A stretch of DNA of 64,000 bases from Christiangramia sediminis (GTDB lineage: Bacteria; Bacteroidota; Bacteroidia; Flavobacteriales; Flavobacteriaceae), in contig NZ_JAJBZG010000002.1 of the NCBI RefSeq assembly GCF_020552705.1, forward strand, positions 310,001-374,000, written 5' to 3'. Below, one piece after another: positions 56,720 to 64,000 of the stretch. Below the pieces are notes generated by a model. The model did no database searches, had not been told where the DNA came from, and saw only the letters and a program-made list of their open reading frames with translations. The position numbers and the translations under genes were made by a program. Positions within the stretch are counted from its first letter, which is position 1, and each line of letters opens with the position of its first letter.

Positions 56720-58349
56720 TATAGTTTACAGGCGTTTTTCTTCTTTTTGAATTCTTTTCGAAAATATAGGCGAATTGAAGCAATTGTTCTTCAGTAAAAG
56801 GTTTTCCTATAATGGTTAATCCCATAGGTTTATTTTCTGAAGTATAGCCCATAGGAACAGTGATCGCCGGATATTTAGCAACCGCAGCATAGCCTGCATG
56901 ATAATTATTTATAGATAATACCGCATCCAGATTATGTTCCTTCATCGGTTTTTCAAAGAATGTTGTTCCGTTTCTTTTTAAGGTGTCTTTTATCGCGGCA
57001 AATTCTTTTTCGGAAGCTGAATCTTTTACGATACCTAAAAATAATGCCTGACCATAAGGTGCCCTGTTCGATGAATCCTCATCATTATATGCTACAACAT
57101 CCTGAACGTTTTTATAACCTACTTCTCCCCCGTAATTTTTTAAATATGCCGGAAGATCCTTTTTCATATCAAGGTTTAAAAGTCTTAGAAAATTGGGAAG
57201 GTCAATATCTTCTGACTCAAATTCAACGATCTCTGCACCGGCATTCTTAAGGTCATTAATGGCTCTCACATAAAGAGAATCTTCCATCAAAGCTTTGATC
57301 GCACCCAGGCGCTTTCCTTTAAGATCAGTTTTCTCCAGATTTGAATAATAATTCCCTTGCTTCTTTTCGGAAGTTCTTGAAGCCGGATCTGCATTATCTA
57401 CTCCGGCCATGGCATCTAAAAGAATAGCATTATCTACAACAAATTTTGTAATAGGTCCCGGAGTATCCAATGTGCTTGAGATTGGAACAATCCCTCCCCT
57501 GCTCAAAACACCTATTGTTGGTTTTATTCCAACCACCGAATTTGAACTTGCGGGAGACAAAATTGAACCGGAAGTTTCAGAGCCCACAGCTACCGGAGCA
57601 ATATTGGCTGCTACCGCAACTCCGCTTCCCGAACTTGAACCACCTGTATCATGCACTTTTCTTCCATAAGGATTCAGCGTTTGACCTCCAAGCGTGGAGA
57701 AACCATTTGGACAGCCTTCACAGAAAAAGTTAGCCCATTCACTCAGGTTCGCCTTTCCCAGGATCAATGCTCCATTCTCTTTTAATCGTTTTACAATAAA
57801 AGCATCTTCAGTCTGGTTATTTTGAAGCGCCACAGATCCCGCCGTTGTCGGCATCGCAGTAGTATTAATATTATCTTTTAAAAGAACCGGGATCCCGAAA
57901 ATTGGATGTTGATTTGAAACTTTACTTTTTTGCTGATCTTTTTCCCTAGCCTCTTTTATCAAATTAGGGTTTAAAGAGATCACAGAGTTCAGAGAAAACT
58001 CATTTTCACGGTCATATTCACTTATTCTAGTCAGATAAAATAAAGACAGTTCTTCATAAGTAAGTTTATCTTCATTGATTGCCTGCTGAATTTCAGGAAT
58101 AGATTTTTCAAAGACCAATGCCTTTACTTCTTCGTATACTTCAGTGGAGAATTCTGAAAGATCTGCTTCAAAAGGTTTCCAAAGACTATCATTATCAATG
58201 ATCTTTGGGTCAACTTGTTTAAATTCTATCTCTTCAACATTGGTCGTTGAGTCAGATTTAACCTGAACCTCTTCAGAATTGTTTTCAGATTTATCATTTT
58301 TACAGCTTATAAAAACAAGAGCGACAATAAAAAATACTATTTTCTTCAT
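56712..58349 (-). CDS. Amidase-signature family lipoprotein
   Basis: A 545-residue lipoprotein, lipobox C16 (VFISCKND). Amidase-signature Ser-cisSer-Lys triad: lysine in PVLLKDNIN (about 150-158), the cis-serine in GGSSSGSGVAVAAN (about 236-249), and the nucleophile serine about 24 residues on in GSETSGSI. Amidases of this family hydrolyse a wide range of amides; periplasmic lipoprotein forms are common in Bacteroidota. Followed by a small membrane-protein gene with an eight-base overlap. Downstream of ftsY by 54 bp in the same direction. Confidence 0.88.
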   Translation of the reverse strand: MKKIVFFIVALVFISCKNDKSENNSEEVQVKSDSTTNVEEIEFKQVDPKIIDNDSLWKPFEADLSEFSTEVYEEVKALVFEKSIPEIQQAINEDKLTYEELSLFYLTRISEYDRENEFSLNSVISLNPNLIKEAREKDQQKSKVSNQHPIFGIPVLLKDNINTTAMPTTAGSVALQNNQTEDAFIVKRLKENGALILGKANLSEWANFFCEGCPNGFSTLGGQTLNPYGRKVHDTGGSSSGSGVAVAANIAPVAVGSETSGSILSPASSNSVVGIKPTIGVLSRGGIVPISSTLDTPGPITKFVVDNAILLDAMAGVDNADPASRTSEKKQGNYYSNLEKTDLKGKRLGAIKALMEDSLYVRAINDLKNAGAEIVEFESEDIDLPNFLRLLNLDMKKDLPAYLKNYGGEVGYKNVQDVVAYNDEDSSNRAPYGQALFLGIVKDSASEKEFAAIKDTLKRNGTTFFEKPMKEHNLDAVLSINNYHAGYAAVAKYPAITVPMGYTSENKPMGLTIIGKPFTEEQLLQFAYIFEKNSKRRKTPVNYNE

Positions 58350-58402
58350 TCAGGAAATTTTATTTGCAGGAATTAAATGAACATTCCCGGATAATATTGA
58401 GC

Positions 58403-59356
58403 TTATTTAAAAAATGAATCTACAAATTCGTATTTATTGAATACCTGCAGATCTTCAATTCCTTCTCCTACACCAATATATTTTACAGGGATTTTAAACT
58501 GATCGCTGATACCTATAACCACTCCACCTTTTGCTGTACCATCAAGTTTGGTAACCGCCAGGGCAGTAACCTCTGTAGCCGCAGTGAACTGCTTGGCCTG
58601 CTCAAAAGCATTCTGGCCGGTTGAACCATCCAGTACCAAAAGAACTTCATGGGGAGCATCGGGAATGGTTTTCTGCATCACCCTTTTCACCTTGGTAAGT
58701 TCATTCATAAGGTTCACTTTATTATGAAGCCTTCCAGCAGTATCTATCAATACCACATCGGCGTTCATTTTAACGGCACTCTGAACTGTATCAAAGGCCA
58801 CGGAAGCTGGATCACTTCCCATTTTTTGTTTGATGATAGGCACATCTGTTCTATCTGCCCATATCTGGAGCTGATCTATTGCTGCAGCTCTAAAAGTATC
58901 TGCAGCACCGAGAACGACTTTCTTTCCTTTACTTTTAAACTGGTGGGCAAGTTTTCCAATTGTTGTAGTTTTTCCAACACCATTCACTCCTACCACCATG
59001 ATTACATAAGGCTTCTTATTTTGAGGAATATCAATATCTGAATCTTCCCCGGTATTTGTTTCTGAAAGTAAAGCAGCGATCTCTTCGCGGAGTATTTTAT
59101 TCAACTCATCTGTACCCAGATATTTATCCCTGGCTACTCTCTCTTCTATTCTATTGATGATCTTTATGGTAGTGGTAACTCCAACATCACTACTTACCAA
59201 TACATTTTCCAAATCATCCAGAACCTCTTCATCAACCTTATCTTTTCCGGCGACAGCCTTGCTCATCTTGTCGAAGAAACTGGTTTTGGATTTTTCTAAA
59301 CCTTTATCAAGGTTTTCCTTTTTCTCTTTATTAAATATCTTTTTAAATAAACTCAT
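58403..59356 (-). CDS. ftsY: Signal recognition particle receptor FtsY
   Basis: SRP receptor GTPase of 317 residues. The N domain (about 22-95) is followed by the G domain with G1 GVNGVGKTT (about 123-131), DTFRAAA (about 154-160), G3 DTAGR (about 205-209), G4 TKLDGTAKGG (about 267-276). The acidic A domain is short (about 1-20), as usual in Bacteroidota. It is downstream of the DUF4295 gene, separated by a terminator, and in the standard synteny rpmB-rpmG-DUF4295-ftsY. Confidence 0.96.
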   Translation of the reverse strand: MSLFKKIFNKEKKENLDKGLEKSKTSFFDKMSKAVAGKDKVDEEVLDDLENVLVSSDVGVTTTIKIINRIEERVARDKYLGTDELNKILREEIAALLSETNTGEDSDIDIPQNKKPYVIMVVGVNGVGKTTTIGKLAHQFKSKGKKVVLGAADTFRAAAIDQLQIWADRTDVPIIKQKMGSDPASVAFDTVQSAVKMNADVVLIDTAGRLHNKVNLMNELTKVKRVMQKTIPDAPHEVLLVLDGSTGQNAFEQAKQFTAATEVTALAVTKLDGTAKGGVVIGISDQFKIPVKYIGVGEGIEDLQVFNKYEFVDSFFK

Positions 59357-59429
59357 TTTTGGTTTGGCTGGGTTAAAAACAAAGGAAGGTCAAGCCTTCT
59401 ATAATGCGGCAATAAATATACATAAAAAG

Positions 59430-59466
59430 AAAAAGCCGTCCAGAAATAAATCCAGGACGGCTTTTT
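59430..59466. terminator. Terminator between the ribosomal protein genes and ftsY
   Basis: AAAAAGCCGTCC (59430-59441) pairs perfectly with GGACGGCTTTTT (59455-59466) around a 13-base loop. It ends the minus-strand rpmB-rpmG-DUF4295 transcript; the T tracts on both sides would also allow a plus-strand function. Confidence 0.85.
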
Positions 59467-59497
59467 AAGATTATTTAAAATCGTTTGTGAACGATTC

Positions 59498-59647
59498 TTA
59501 CTTCTTCAAGAAGTCGTTTACGTCTTCCGGAGCCATGATTTGTTCTACAAATGTGTAGGCACCGGTTTTCTCAGATTTAACCATTTTTATTGCTTTGGTT
59601 AATCTTTTAGATCCTGTTTGAATAGATGCTACTGATTTCTTTGCCAT
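59498..59647 (-). CDS. DUF4295 small basic protein
   Basis: A 49-residue protein MAKKSVASIQTGSKRL onward to EDVNDFLKK. It matches the DUF4295 family that follows rpmG in Bacteroidota; members are short, basic and of unknown function, probably ribosome-associated. The strict place in a ribosomal-protein operon and the lysine-rich composition support a translational role. It starts seven bases after the rpmG stop and precedes a terminator. Confidence 0.85.
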   Translation of the reverse strand: MAKKSVASIQTGSKRLTKAIKMVKSEKTGAYTFVEQIMAPEDVNDFLKK

Positions 59648-59654
59648 GACTCAA

Positions 59655-59837
59655 TTATTTTATTTCTTTATGAACCGTCATTTTCTTAAGAATTGGGTTG
59701 AATTTCTTCAACTCGATTCTATCCGGTGTATTCTTCTTATTTTTCGTAGTAATATATCTTGAAGTACCTGGTTGTCCAGAAGTCTTATGCTCTGTACACT
59801 CTAGGATTACCTGAACTCTGTTACCTTTCTTTGCCAT
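59655..59837 (-). CDS. rpmG: 50S ribosomal protein L33
   Basis: A 60-residue large-subunit protein starting [17 protein letters not shown], with the typical [27 protein letters not shown] core (shown in part). It has one cysteine only (C14), so it is the zinc-free (C-) paralogue. Between rpmB and DUF4295. Confidence 0.97.
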   Translation of the reverse strand: MAKKGNRVQVILECTEHKTSGQPGTSRYITTKNKKNTPDRIELKKFNPILKKMTVHKEIK

Positions 59838-59863
59838 TGTGAAATATTTTTAGGTGCTAAGGA

Positions 59864-60103
59864 TTATTTCTGAAGAAACCCTTTTGCTTTAGCTTCCTTA
59901 ATTACGGCAGAAATGCCTTTTTTATTGATATCTTTTAATGCAGACGTACACACTTTAAGTGTTACCCATCTGTCTTCTTCAGGAATAAAGAAACGTTTCT
60001 TCACCAAGTTGGCGTTGAATTTACGTTTAGTCTTATTCATGGCGTGAGAAACATTATTCCCAACCATTGCTCTTTTCCCGGTAAGTTCACAAACTCTTGA
60101 CAT
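59864..60103 (-). CDS. rpmB: 50S ribosomal protein L28
   Basis: A 79-residue protein starting [20 protein letters not shown], with the [20 protein letters not shown] core typical of L28. Only C5 and C52 are present, so it lacks the CxxC zinc pair of some L28 proteins. First gene of the minus-strand operon rpmB-rpmG-DUF4295. Confidence 0.97.
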   Translation of the reverse strand: MSRVCELTGKRAMVGNNVSHAMNKTKRKFNANLVKKRFFIPEEDRWVTLKVCTSALKDINKKGISAVIKEAKAKGFLQK

Positions 60104-60139
60104 TGCTCTATACTTTTCTCGTTATTTCAAAACAGGCTG

Positions 60140-60170
60140 CAAATTAACGATTTTTTTACCTAACCGGCAA
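60140..60170 (-). promoter_or_regulatory. Promoter for the rpmB operon
   Basis: On the minus strand TTG (60170-60168), a 21-bp spacer and TAATTTG (60146-60140), which is the -7 consensus with one spacer base fewer. It lies 37 bases upstream of the rpmB ATG. The 160 bp between it and cinA hold no gene; a short in-frame stretch of about 26 codons near 60190-60270 (minus strand) was not called. Confidence 0.45.
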
Positions 60171-60331
60171 CTAATTCAAAAAAAATATTTTACACTTGAA
60201 ATAATTCTTTTAAATCCTCGTTCAGCTCCTGTTTCATCGCTGTTCCGGCTGCAAAAATAAGATTTTTAATCTATATAAATCAAGGGAAAATTATCTGAAT
60301 ATTTTAATTGTTTTTAGTAAGGATCTGAAAA

Positions 60332-61591
60332 TCAATTAGCATCTTTCATTTTAATGATACTTTGCTGAAGTAATTCCATGGCCTTATTCACAGATTTACC
60401 GATCACTTTTTCACGATGATTCCCAAAATTAAATTCGTGAGCCATAACTCCATTTGGGGTTGCGATACCAATAAAAACAGTCCCTAAGCCCGCATCACTA
60501 TCTCCCTTTGTGGGACCAGCATTGCCAGTGGTAGAAATTGAAAATTCTGAATGAAATTTTTTCTGAGCGCCTTCTGCCATTGCCTTGGCCACTTCAGCAC
60601 TTACCACCGAAAATTTTTCTATCAATTCTTTTGAAACACCTAAAAGCTCTGTTTTAGTTTCGGTTGAATAACAAACAATGCTTCCTTTAAACGAAGCTGA
60701 AGATCCGGGTGCTCTGGTAAATTTCGAAGCAAGCCTGCCTCCGGTACAACTTTCAGCAGTAGATAGCGTCCAGCCTTTTTCAGCCAGCATTCTGCCAATG
60801 ATCACTTCTATAGGCTCATCCTCTTCAAAACCATAAATTATATCGCCAATATATTCGTATAAAGCGGTAATCTGGTTATTTATTAAATCCCATAAATGAT
60901 CTTCATTATCACCGCGTGCTGATAACCTCAATCTAACTTTTCCCAAATTTGGCAGGTAGGCAAGTTTTATGTTCTCTGGGAGATTATCTTCCCATTCTTC
61001 TATCTTTTCAGCAATAGCACTTTCTCCAAGTCCGTAAGTGATTACCGTTTTGTGCAGGATAACCGGTCGGGAATAATTCTTGATCAGTCGGGGAATTACC
61101 TCTCTTTCCATAAGTCCCTTCATCTCGTAAGGGACCCCTGGCATAGAAATAAATACTTTTCCCTTGTCTTCAAACCACATTCCCGCAGCGGTGCCAAACT
61201 CGTTATGCAGCGCAGTAGCTTTTGAAGGTAATAATGCCTGATTACGGTTAAGATCTGAAATAGGTGTATCTATGTATTTATCAAAAAGATATTCTATATG
61301 TTTTAAAACTTCCTCATTACGAACCAGCTTATCATCAAAAAATTCGCACAGGCATTTTTTAGTAATATCATCTTTTGTGGGACCAAGGCCACCAGTAATA
61401 ATGATGATATCAGCTCTTTGTGAAGCTTCTTTTAAACTCTGCAGAATATGTTCACGTTCGTCCTGAATAGAAGTTATCTGATAAACGCTTACACCTATCT
61501 TATTAAGTTCTTTAGAGATATATGCTGAGTTGGTATCAATAATCTGACCGATAAGAATTTCATCTCCAATGGTGATTATTTCAGCTTTCAT
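60332..61591 (-). CDS. cinA: CinA-family protein with PncC-type amidohydrolase domain
   Basis: A 419-residue protein of two parts. The N-terminal MoaB-like/CinA domain (about 1-170) opens [21 protein letters not shown] (shown in part) and contains [10 protein letters not shown]. The C-terminal domain (about 255-415) has [13 protein letters not shown], the nicotinamide mononucleotide deamidase (PncC) serine motif. CinA links DNA competence and NAD recycling; the NMN deamidase role is the better established. Its start overlaps the Hpt gene's stop by four bases; last gene of an operon with the exonuclease, FAH and Hpt genes. Confidence 0.93.
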   Translation of the reverse strand: MKAEIITIGDEILIGQIIDTNSAYISKELNKIGVSVYQITSIQDEREHILQSLKEASQRADIIIITGGLGPTKDDITKKCLCEFFDDKLVRNEEVLKHIEYLFDKYIDTPISDLNRNQALLPSKATALHNEFGTAAGMWFEDKGKVFISMPGVPYEMKGLMEREVIPRLIKNYSRPVILHKTVITYGLGESAIAEKIEEWEDNLPENIKLAYLPNLGKVRLRLSARGDNEDHLWDLINNQITALYEYIGDIIYGFEEDEPIEVIIGRMLAEKGWTLSTAESCTGGRLASKFTRAPGSSASFKGSIVCYSTETKTELLGVSKELIEKFSVVSAEVAKAMAEGAQKKFHSEFSISTTGNAGPTKGDSDAGLGTVFIGIATPNGVMAHEFNFGNHREKVIGKSVNKAMELLQQSIIKMKDAN

Positions 61592-61929
61592 TCTAATTCA
61601 AAATCTCGTTTAAGCGCAACTGCTGCAACATTAACCTTCTTCGCGATAGTTTCTCCCGCTTCTGGCACCTCATCTTTTCTCTGACCCTGCTTGGACCAGG
61701 CTTCAATGACCTTTATCTGTTCCATCAAATTCAAGCCAAAAAGCTGAAGATTTGGCTTCATTTTATGAGCATACTGGTAGGCAAGTGACGGATTATCATT
61801 ACCTATAGCTTCATTCATTGAGGCTACATCTGGCGGAATCTCTTCCAGGAAAGTCTGTACTACTACGAGCATGAATTCCTCATCCCCGCCGGCCATTTCT
61901 TTTACTTCATCAAGATTATAGCTACTCAT
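61588..61929 (-). CDS. Stand-alone Hpt domain protein
   Basis: A 113-residue four-helix phosphotransfer protein. H55 in [16 protein letters not shown] is the phospho-histidine, in the usual HxxKxx context with G65 four residues after L62. No sensor or receiver is joined to it. Such proteins shuttle phosphate between a hybrid kinase and a response regulator; none lies next to it, so its partners are elsewhere (an ATPase-less DHp protein and a CheY-like protein are at 28.5-29.8 kb). It lies in an operon of exonuclease, FAH and cinA genes. Confidence 0.85.
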   Translation of the reverse strand: MSSYNLDEVKEMAGGDEEFMLVVVQTFLEEIPPDVASMNEAIGNDNPSLAYQYAHKMKPNLQLFGLNLMEQIKVIEAWSKQGQRKDEVPEAGETIAKKVNVAAVALKRDFELE

Positions 61930-61937
61930 TCAATTGG

Positions 61938-62552
61938 TTATTTTACTTTGATCGAAAACATTTTATGCTCTTCCAGAAAGCCGGTCAACCTATCTTCGGG
62001 AGAGACTTTGCCTACGCCGGCGGGCGTTCCAGTAAAAATGACATCCCCGATCTTTAGGGTGAAATACGTCGAAATATAAGCAATTAATTCATCAATTTTC
62101 CAAAGCATATGAGAGGTATTGCCCTTCTGCACAACCACCTCATTTTTTTTCAGGCTAAAATTCAGATCATTCACATCACCCAATTCACTCTTATCCAGCC
62201 ATTTATTTCCTATCACGGCAGCCCCATCAAAAGCTTTGGATTTCTCCCATGGTAAGCCTTTTTCCTTTAATTTTTGCTGAAGATCCCTCGCCGTAAAATC
62301 TATTCCGAGGCCAATTTCATCATAATATTTATGGGCGAACTTCTCCTGGATATGCTTTCCTATCTTTTTTATCTTCACCAGGACCTCCACTTCATAGTGA
62401 ACCTCGTTTGAAAAATCAGGAATAAAAAATGGTTGTTTTTTCAATAAAATGGAAGTATCTGGTTTCTGAAATATTACAGGTTCTTCCGGTTTTTCGTTCT
62501 TTAATTCTGAAATATGATCGGTATAATTACGGCCAATACAAATAATCTTCAT
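61938..62552 (-). CDS. Fumarylacetoacetate hydrolase (FAH) family protein
   Basis: A 204-residue compact FAH-fold enzyme. Metal ligands are the E-x-E of VHYEVEVLVKI (about 71-81) and the acidic aspartate in GIDFTARDLQQ (about 93-103); FTGTPAGVGKVSPEDRL (about 171-187) is the signature near the C-terminus. Family members split C-C bonds, decarboxylate oxaloacetate or hydrolyse acylpyruvates, and YcgM-like acylpyruvase is the closest in length. It overlaps the exonuclease stop by one base and precedes the Hpt gene by eight. Confidence 0.87.
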   Translation of the reverse strand: MKIICIGRNYTDHISELKNEKPEEPVIFQKPDTSILLKKQPFFIPDFSNEVHYEVEVLVKIKKIGKHIQEKFAHKYYDEIGLGIDFTARDLQQKLKEKGLPWEKSKAFDGAAVIGNKWLDKSELGDVNDLNFSLKKNEVVVQKGNTSHMLWKIDELIAYISTYFTLKIGDVIFTGTPAGVGKVSPEDRLTGFLEEHKMFSIKVK

Positions 62553-63328
62553 TAGCTAAGCTTATTGTTCAGTTTGCGAAGTTTGATCGCGGTAAGTACT
62601 TTCTTGGTGTATAATGGAAAATCTGCATTCTGTATCCAACCGAAATATCCCGGCTCCTCTTCAAGTACCTGCTCTACATGTTTACCTTTATACTTTCCGA
62701 AAGAAAATACTTCCTTGCCTTTTTTATCAAAGCTGATAAATCCGGCAAAATCGGCAAATTTTCTTCTTGAGCTAAAATCTGCCAGCCACTTCATATCATT
62801 CTCAAGATCTTCGTACTTATCTAATTGAGATTTCAAGACCTCGTAGGTAGCCTCGGTATCGGCCTCGGCCCCGTGAGCGCCTTCGAGTTCCTTACCGCAA
62901 TAAAACTGATAAGCCGCAGATAAAGTACGCTGCTCTTTTTTATGGAAGATGGTCTGTACATCCACAGCAACCACATTCTTCATTTCAAAATCTATGTCTG
63001 CTCGCAACAACTCCTCCACTAAAAGCGGAATATCAAATCGGTTGGAGTTATACCCCCCAAGATCACAGCCTTTAATAAGATCATGAATTTTTTGACCCAG
63101 TTCTTTAAAGGTTGGCTCATTTACAACTTTTTCATTGGTGATCCCATGTATGGCAATAACCTCTGCCGGAATTTCGCGTTCGGGATTTACCAACCAGGTA
63201 TGACTCTCCTTATTCCCATTTGGAAACACTTTGAGGATAGCAATTTCAACAATCCTATCTTTAGAAATGTTGGTACCTGTAGTTTCCAGATCAAAAAAAC
63301 AAATGGGTTTGGTAAGCTTAAGATCCAT
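62552..63328 (-). CDS. DEDDh 3'-5' exonuclease with C-terminal DUF3820 module
   Basis: A 258-residue nuclease of the DnaQ/DNA polymerase III epsilon fold. ExoI FFDLETTG (D13, E15), ExoII region GYNSNRFDIPLL with D near 100, and ExoIII HGAEADTEATYEV (about 154-166) supply the DEDDh residues. The C-terminal 60 residues hold FGKYKGKHVEQVL (about 211-223) and a WIQNADFPLYTK stretch, the same DUF3820 module as the small gene at 29756. It may be a repair, proofreading or RNA-processing exonuclease. It is the first gene of the operon with FAH, Hpt and cinA. Confidence 0.9.
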   Translation of the reverse strand: MDLKLTKPICFFDLETTGTNISKDRIVEIAILKVFPNGNKESHTWLVNPEREIPAEVIAIHGITNEKVVNEPTFKELGQKIHDLIKGCDLGGYNSNRFDIPLLVEELLRADIDFEMKNVVAVDVQTIFHKKEQRTLSAAYQFYCGKELEGAHGAEADTEATYEVLKSQLDKYEDLENDMKWLADFSSRRKFADFAGFISFDKKGKEVFSFGKYKGKHVEQVLEEEPGYFGWIQNADFPLYTKKVLTAIKLRKLNNKLS

Positions 63329-63411
63329 ATTTTAAAATTTCAGTAAAGTTAGTATAATTTGATAGTTTGCTTAAAATTAAAACCATGAATTAAGCTAAAA
63401 TTTGTTTTCTG

Positions 63412-63443
63412 AAAAAAGAAAAAGCCACGCAGAACGTGGCTTT
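63412..63443 (-). terminator. Terminator of the E2 gene
   Basis: On the minus strand AAAGCCACG and CGTGGCTTT (63443-63435 and 63429-63421) form a 9-bp stem with a 5-base loop, then TTCTTTTTTC. It lies just downstream of the E2 stop at 63467. Confidence 0.8.
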
Positions 63444-63466
63444 GTAGAATATAAGTATTTAAAATA

Positions 63467-64000
63467 TTATATTTCCCTGTTCTTATCGAAACCTTCAAGA
63501 TACTGTGCTACCCGCTGTACAAATTGTCCACCCAGGGCACCATTTACCACTCTGTGATCGTAACTATGAGATAGGATCATCTTGTAACGGATTCCTATAA
63601 AATCACCGTCTGGAGTTTCAATTACCGCAGGCATTTTTCTAATGGCTCCCAGTGCAAGGATCCCAACCTGAGGCTGGTTGATAATAGGAGTTCCCATGAT
63701 ACTTCCAAAAGTACCTACGTTGGTAACCGTATAAGTTCCACCCTGAATATCGTCTGGTTTAAGTTTATTCTGTCTTGCCCGGTTGGCAAGATCATTTACT
63801 GCCTTGGCCATTCCCACAAGATTTAGTCGGTCTGCATTTCTTATGACAGGAACTATGAGGTTACCATCTGGTAAAGCTGCGGCCATCCCAAGATTGATAT
63901 TTTTCTTCTTGATCACTTTGGTAGCGTCTTCATTTACCGAAATATTTACCATCGGGAAATCACGGATCGCTTTAGCGACGGCTTCCATGAATATTGGAGT
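63467..64000 (-). CDS. 2-oxo acid dehydrogenase E2 acyltransferase, C-terminal part (partial)
   Basis: The gene runs off the window end; the visible 177 residues are the catalytic core of a dihydrolipoamide acyltransferase. Landmarks: NLGMAAALPDGNLIVPVIRNA (about 36-56 of this part, shown in part), GGTYTVTNVGTFGS (substrate channel), and YDHRVVNGALGGQF, the catalytic motif HxxxDG with N for D. Asn at this place is also found in active E2 enzymes (for example A. vinelandii acetyltransferase), so it does not by itself indicate loss of activity. Whether it belongs to pyruvate, 2-oxoglutarate or branched-chain dehydrogenase cannot be told. Confidence 0.88.
   Translation of the reverse strand, partial: TPIFMEAVAKAIRDFPMVNISVNEDATKVIKKKNINLGMAAALPDGNLIVPVIRNADRLNLVGMAKAVNDLANRARQNKLKPDDIQGGTYTVTNVGTFGSIMGTPIINQPQVGILALGAIRKMPAVIETPDGDFIGIRYKMILSHSYDHRVVNGALGGQFVQRVAQYLEGFDKNREI

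Noticed and set aside
60190-60270. About 26 coding-like codons on the minus strand ending ELNEDLKELFQV
   Set aside because: No long frame and stops close upstream; too short to support a gene or relic.

Overview
The window is a piece of an AT-rich, densely coded chromosome from the family Flavobacteriaceae (Bacteroidota). The pointers are -7 promoter boxes of the form TAnnTTTG, a subtilase with a C-terminal type IX secretion sorting domain, a SusC/TonB-type receptor with a carboxypeptidase-regulatory N-domain, bacillithiol synthesis (bshC), and the order rpmB-rpmG-DUF4295-ftsY-rimO. Protein style suggests a marine Gramella/Salegentibacter-like lineage, but that is an inference. I see no tRNA, rRNA, CRISPR array, prophage or insertion sequence. 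Most of the window is core genome.

1-11.1 kb: end of lolA, lptG, a DHBP synthase whose GTP cyclohydrolase II half has lost its zinc cysteines, a nitroreductase, small envelope proteins, an iron-uptake pair (TonB siderophore receptor plus PepSY membrane protein, with a candidate Fur site and an internal terminator), a HAD phosphatase and an L,D-transpeptidase. 11.1-24.6 kb is the most accessory part: a long gene-free AT-rich stretch, an orphan lipoprotein, a secreted Gfo/Idh/MocA oxidoreductase, a complete arsenic resistance operon (arsR, DUF6428, thioredoxin-type arsenate reductase, ACR3 pump) with two copies of a candidate operator, a membrane-anchored protein with a Fam20/HipA-like kinase signature, a secreted esterase, an S9 peptidase, an MFS carrier and a DUF1801 gene broken by one base. 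24.6-30 kb: a DUF4168 protein, a secreted zincin, a GH3-family enzyme, an AhpD-like protein, and a three-gene signalling cluster (GAF-DHp protein without an ATPase domain, single-domain response regulator, DUF3820 protein).

30-64 kb is mostly housekeeping: pyrG, yidC, a two-domain fasciclin lipoprotein, mnmA, a type IX-exported subtilase, a nitronate monooxygenase-like enzyme, the guaA-LysM-OsmC-DUF922 operon, a SIMPL protein, a PLP decarboxylase behind bshC, M14 and M16 peptidases in tandem, rimO, a lipoprotein amidase, ftsY, ribosomal proteins L28 and L33, and an operon of a DEDDh exonuclease, a FAH-family hydrolase, an orphan Hpt protein and cinA. The window ends inside a 2-oxo acid dehydrogenase E2 gene.

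The observations most worth following are the kinase-like protein at 17.8-19.1 kb, the ATPase-less DHp/response-regulator pair at 28.5-29.8 kb, the degenerate RibA half of the DHBP synthase, the arsenic operator pair and the apparently leaderless guaA transcript. Nothing here amounts to a clearly new multi-gene defence or mobile system.
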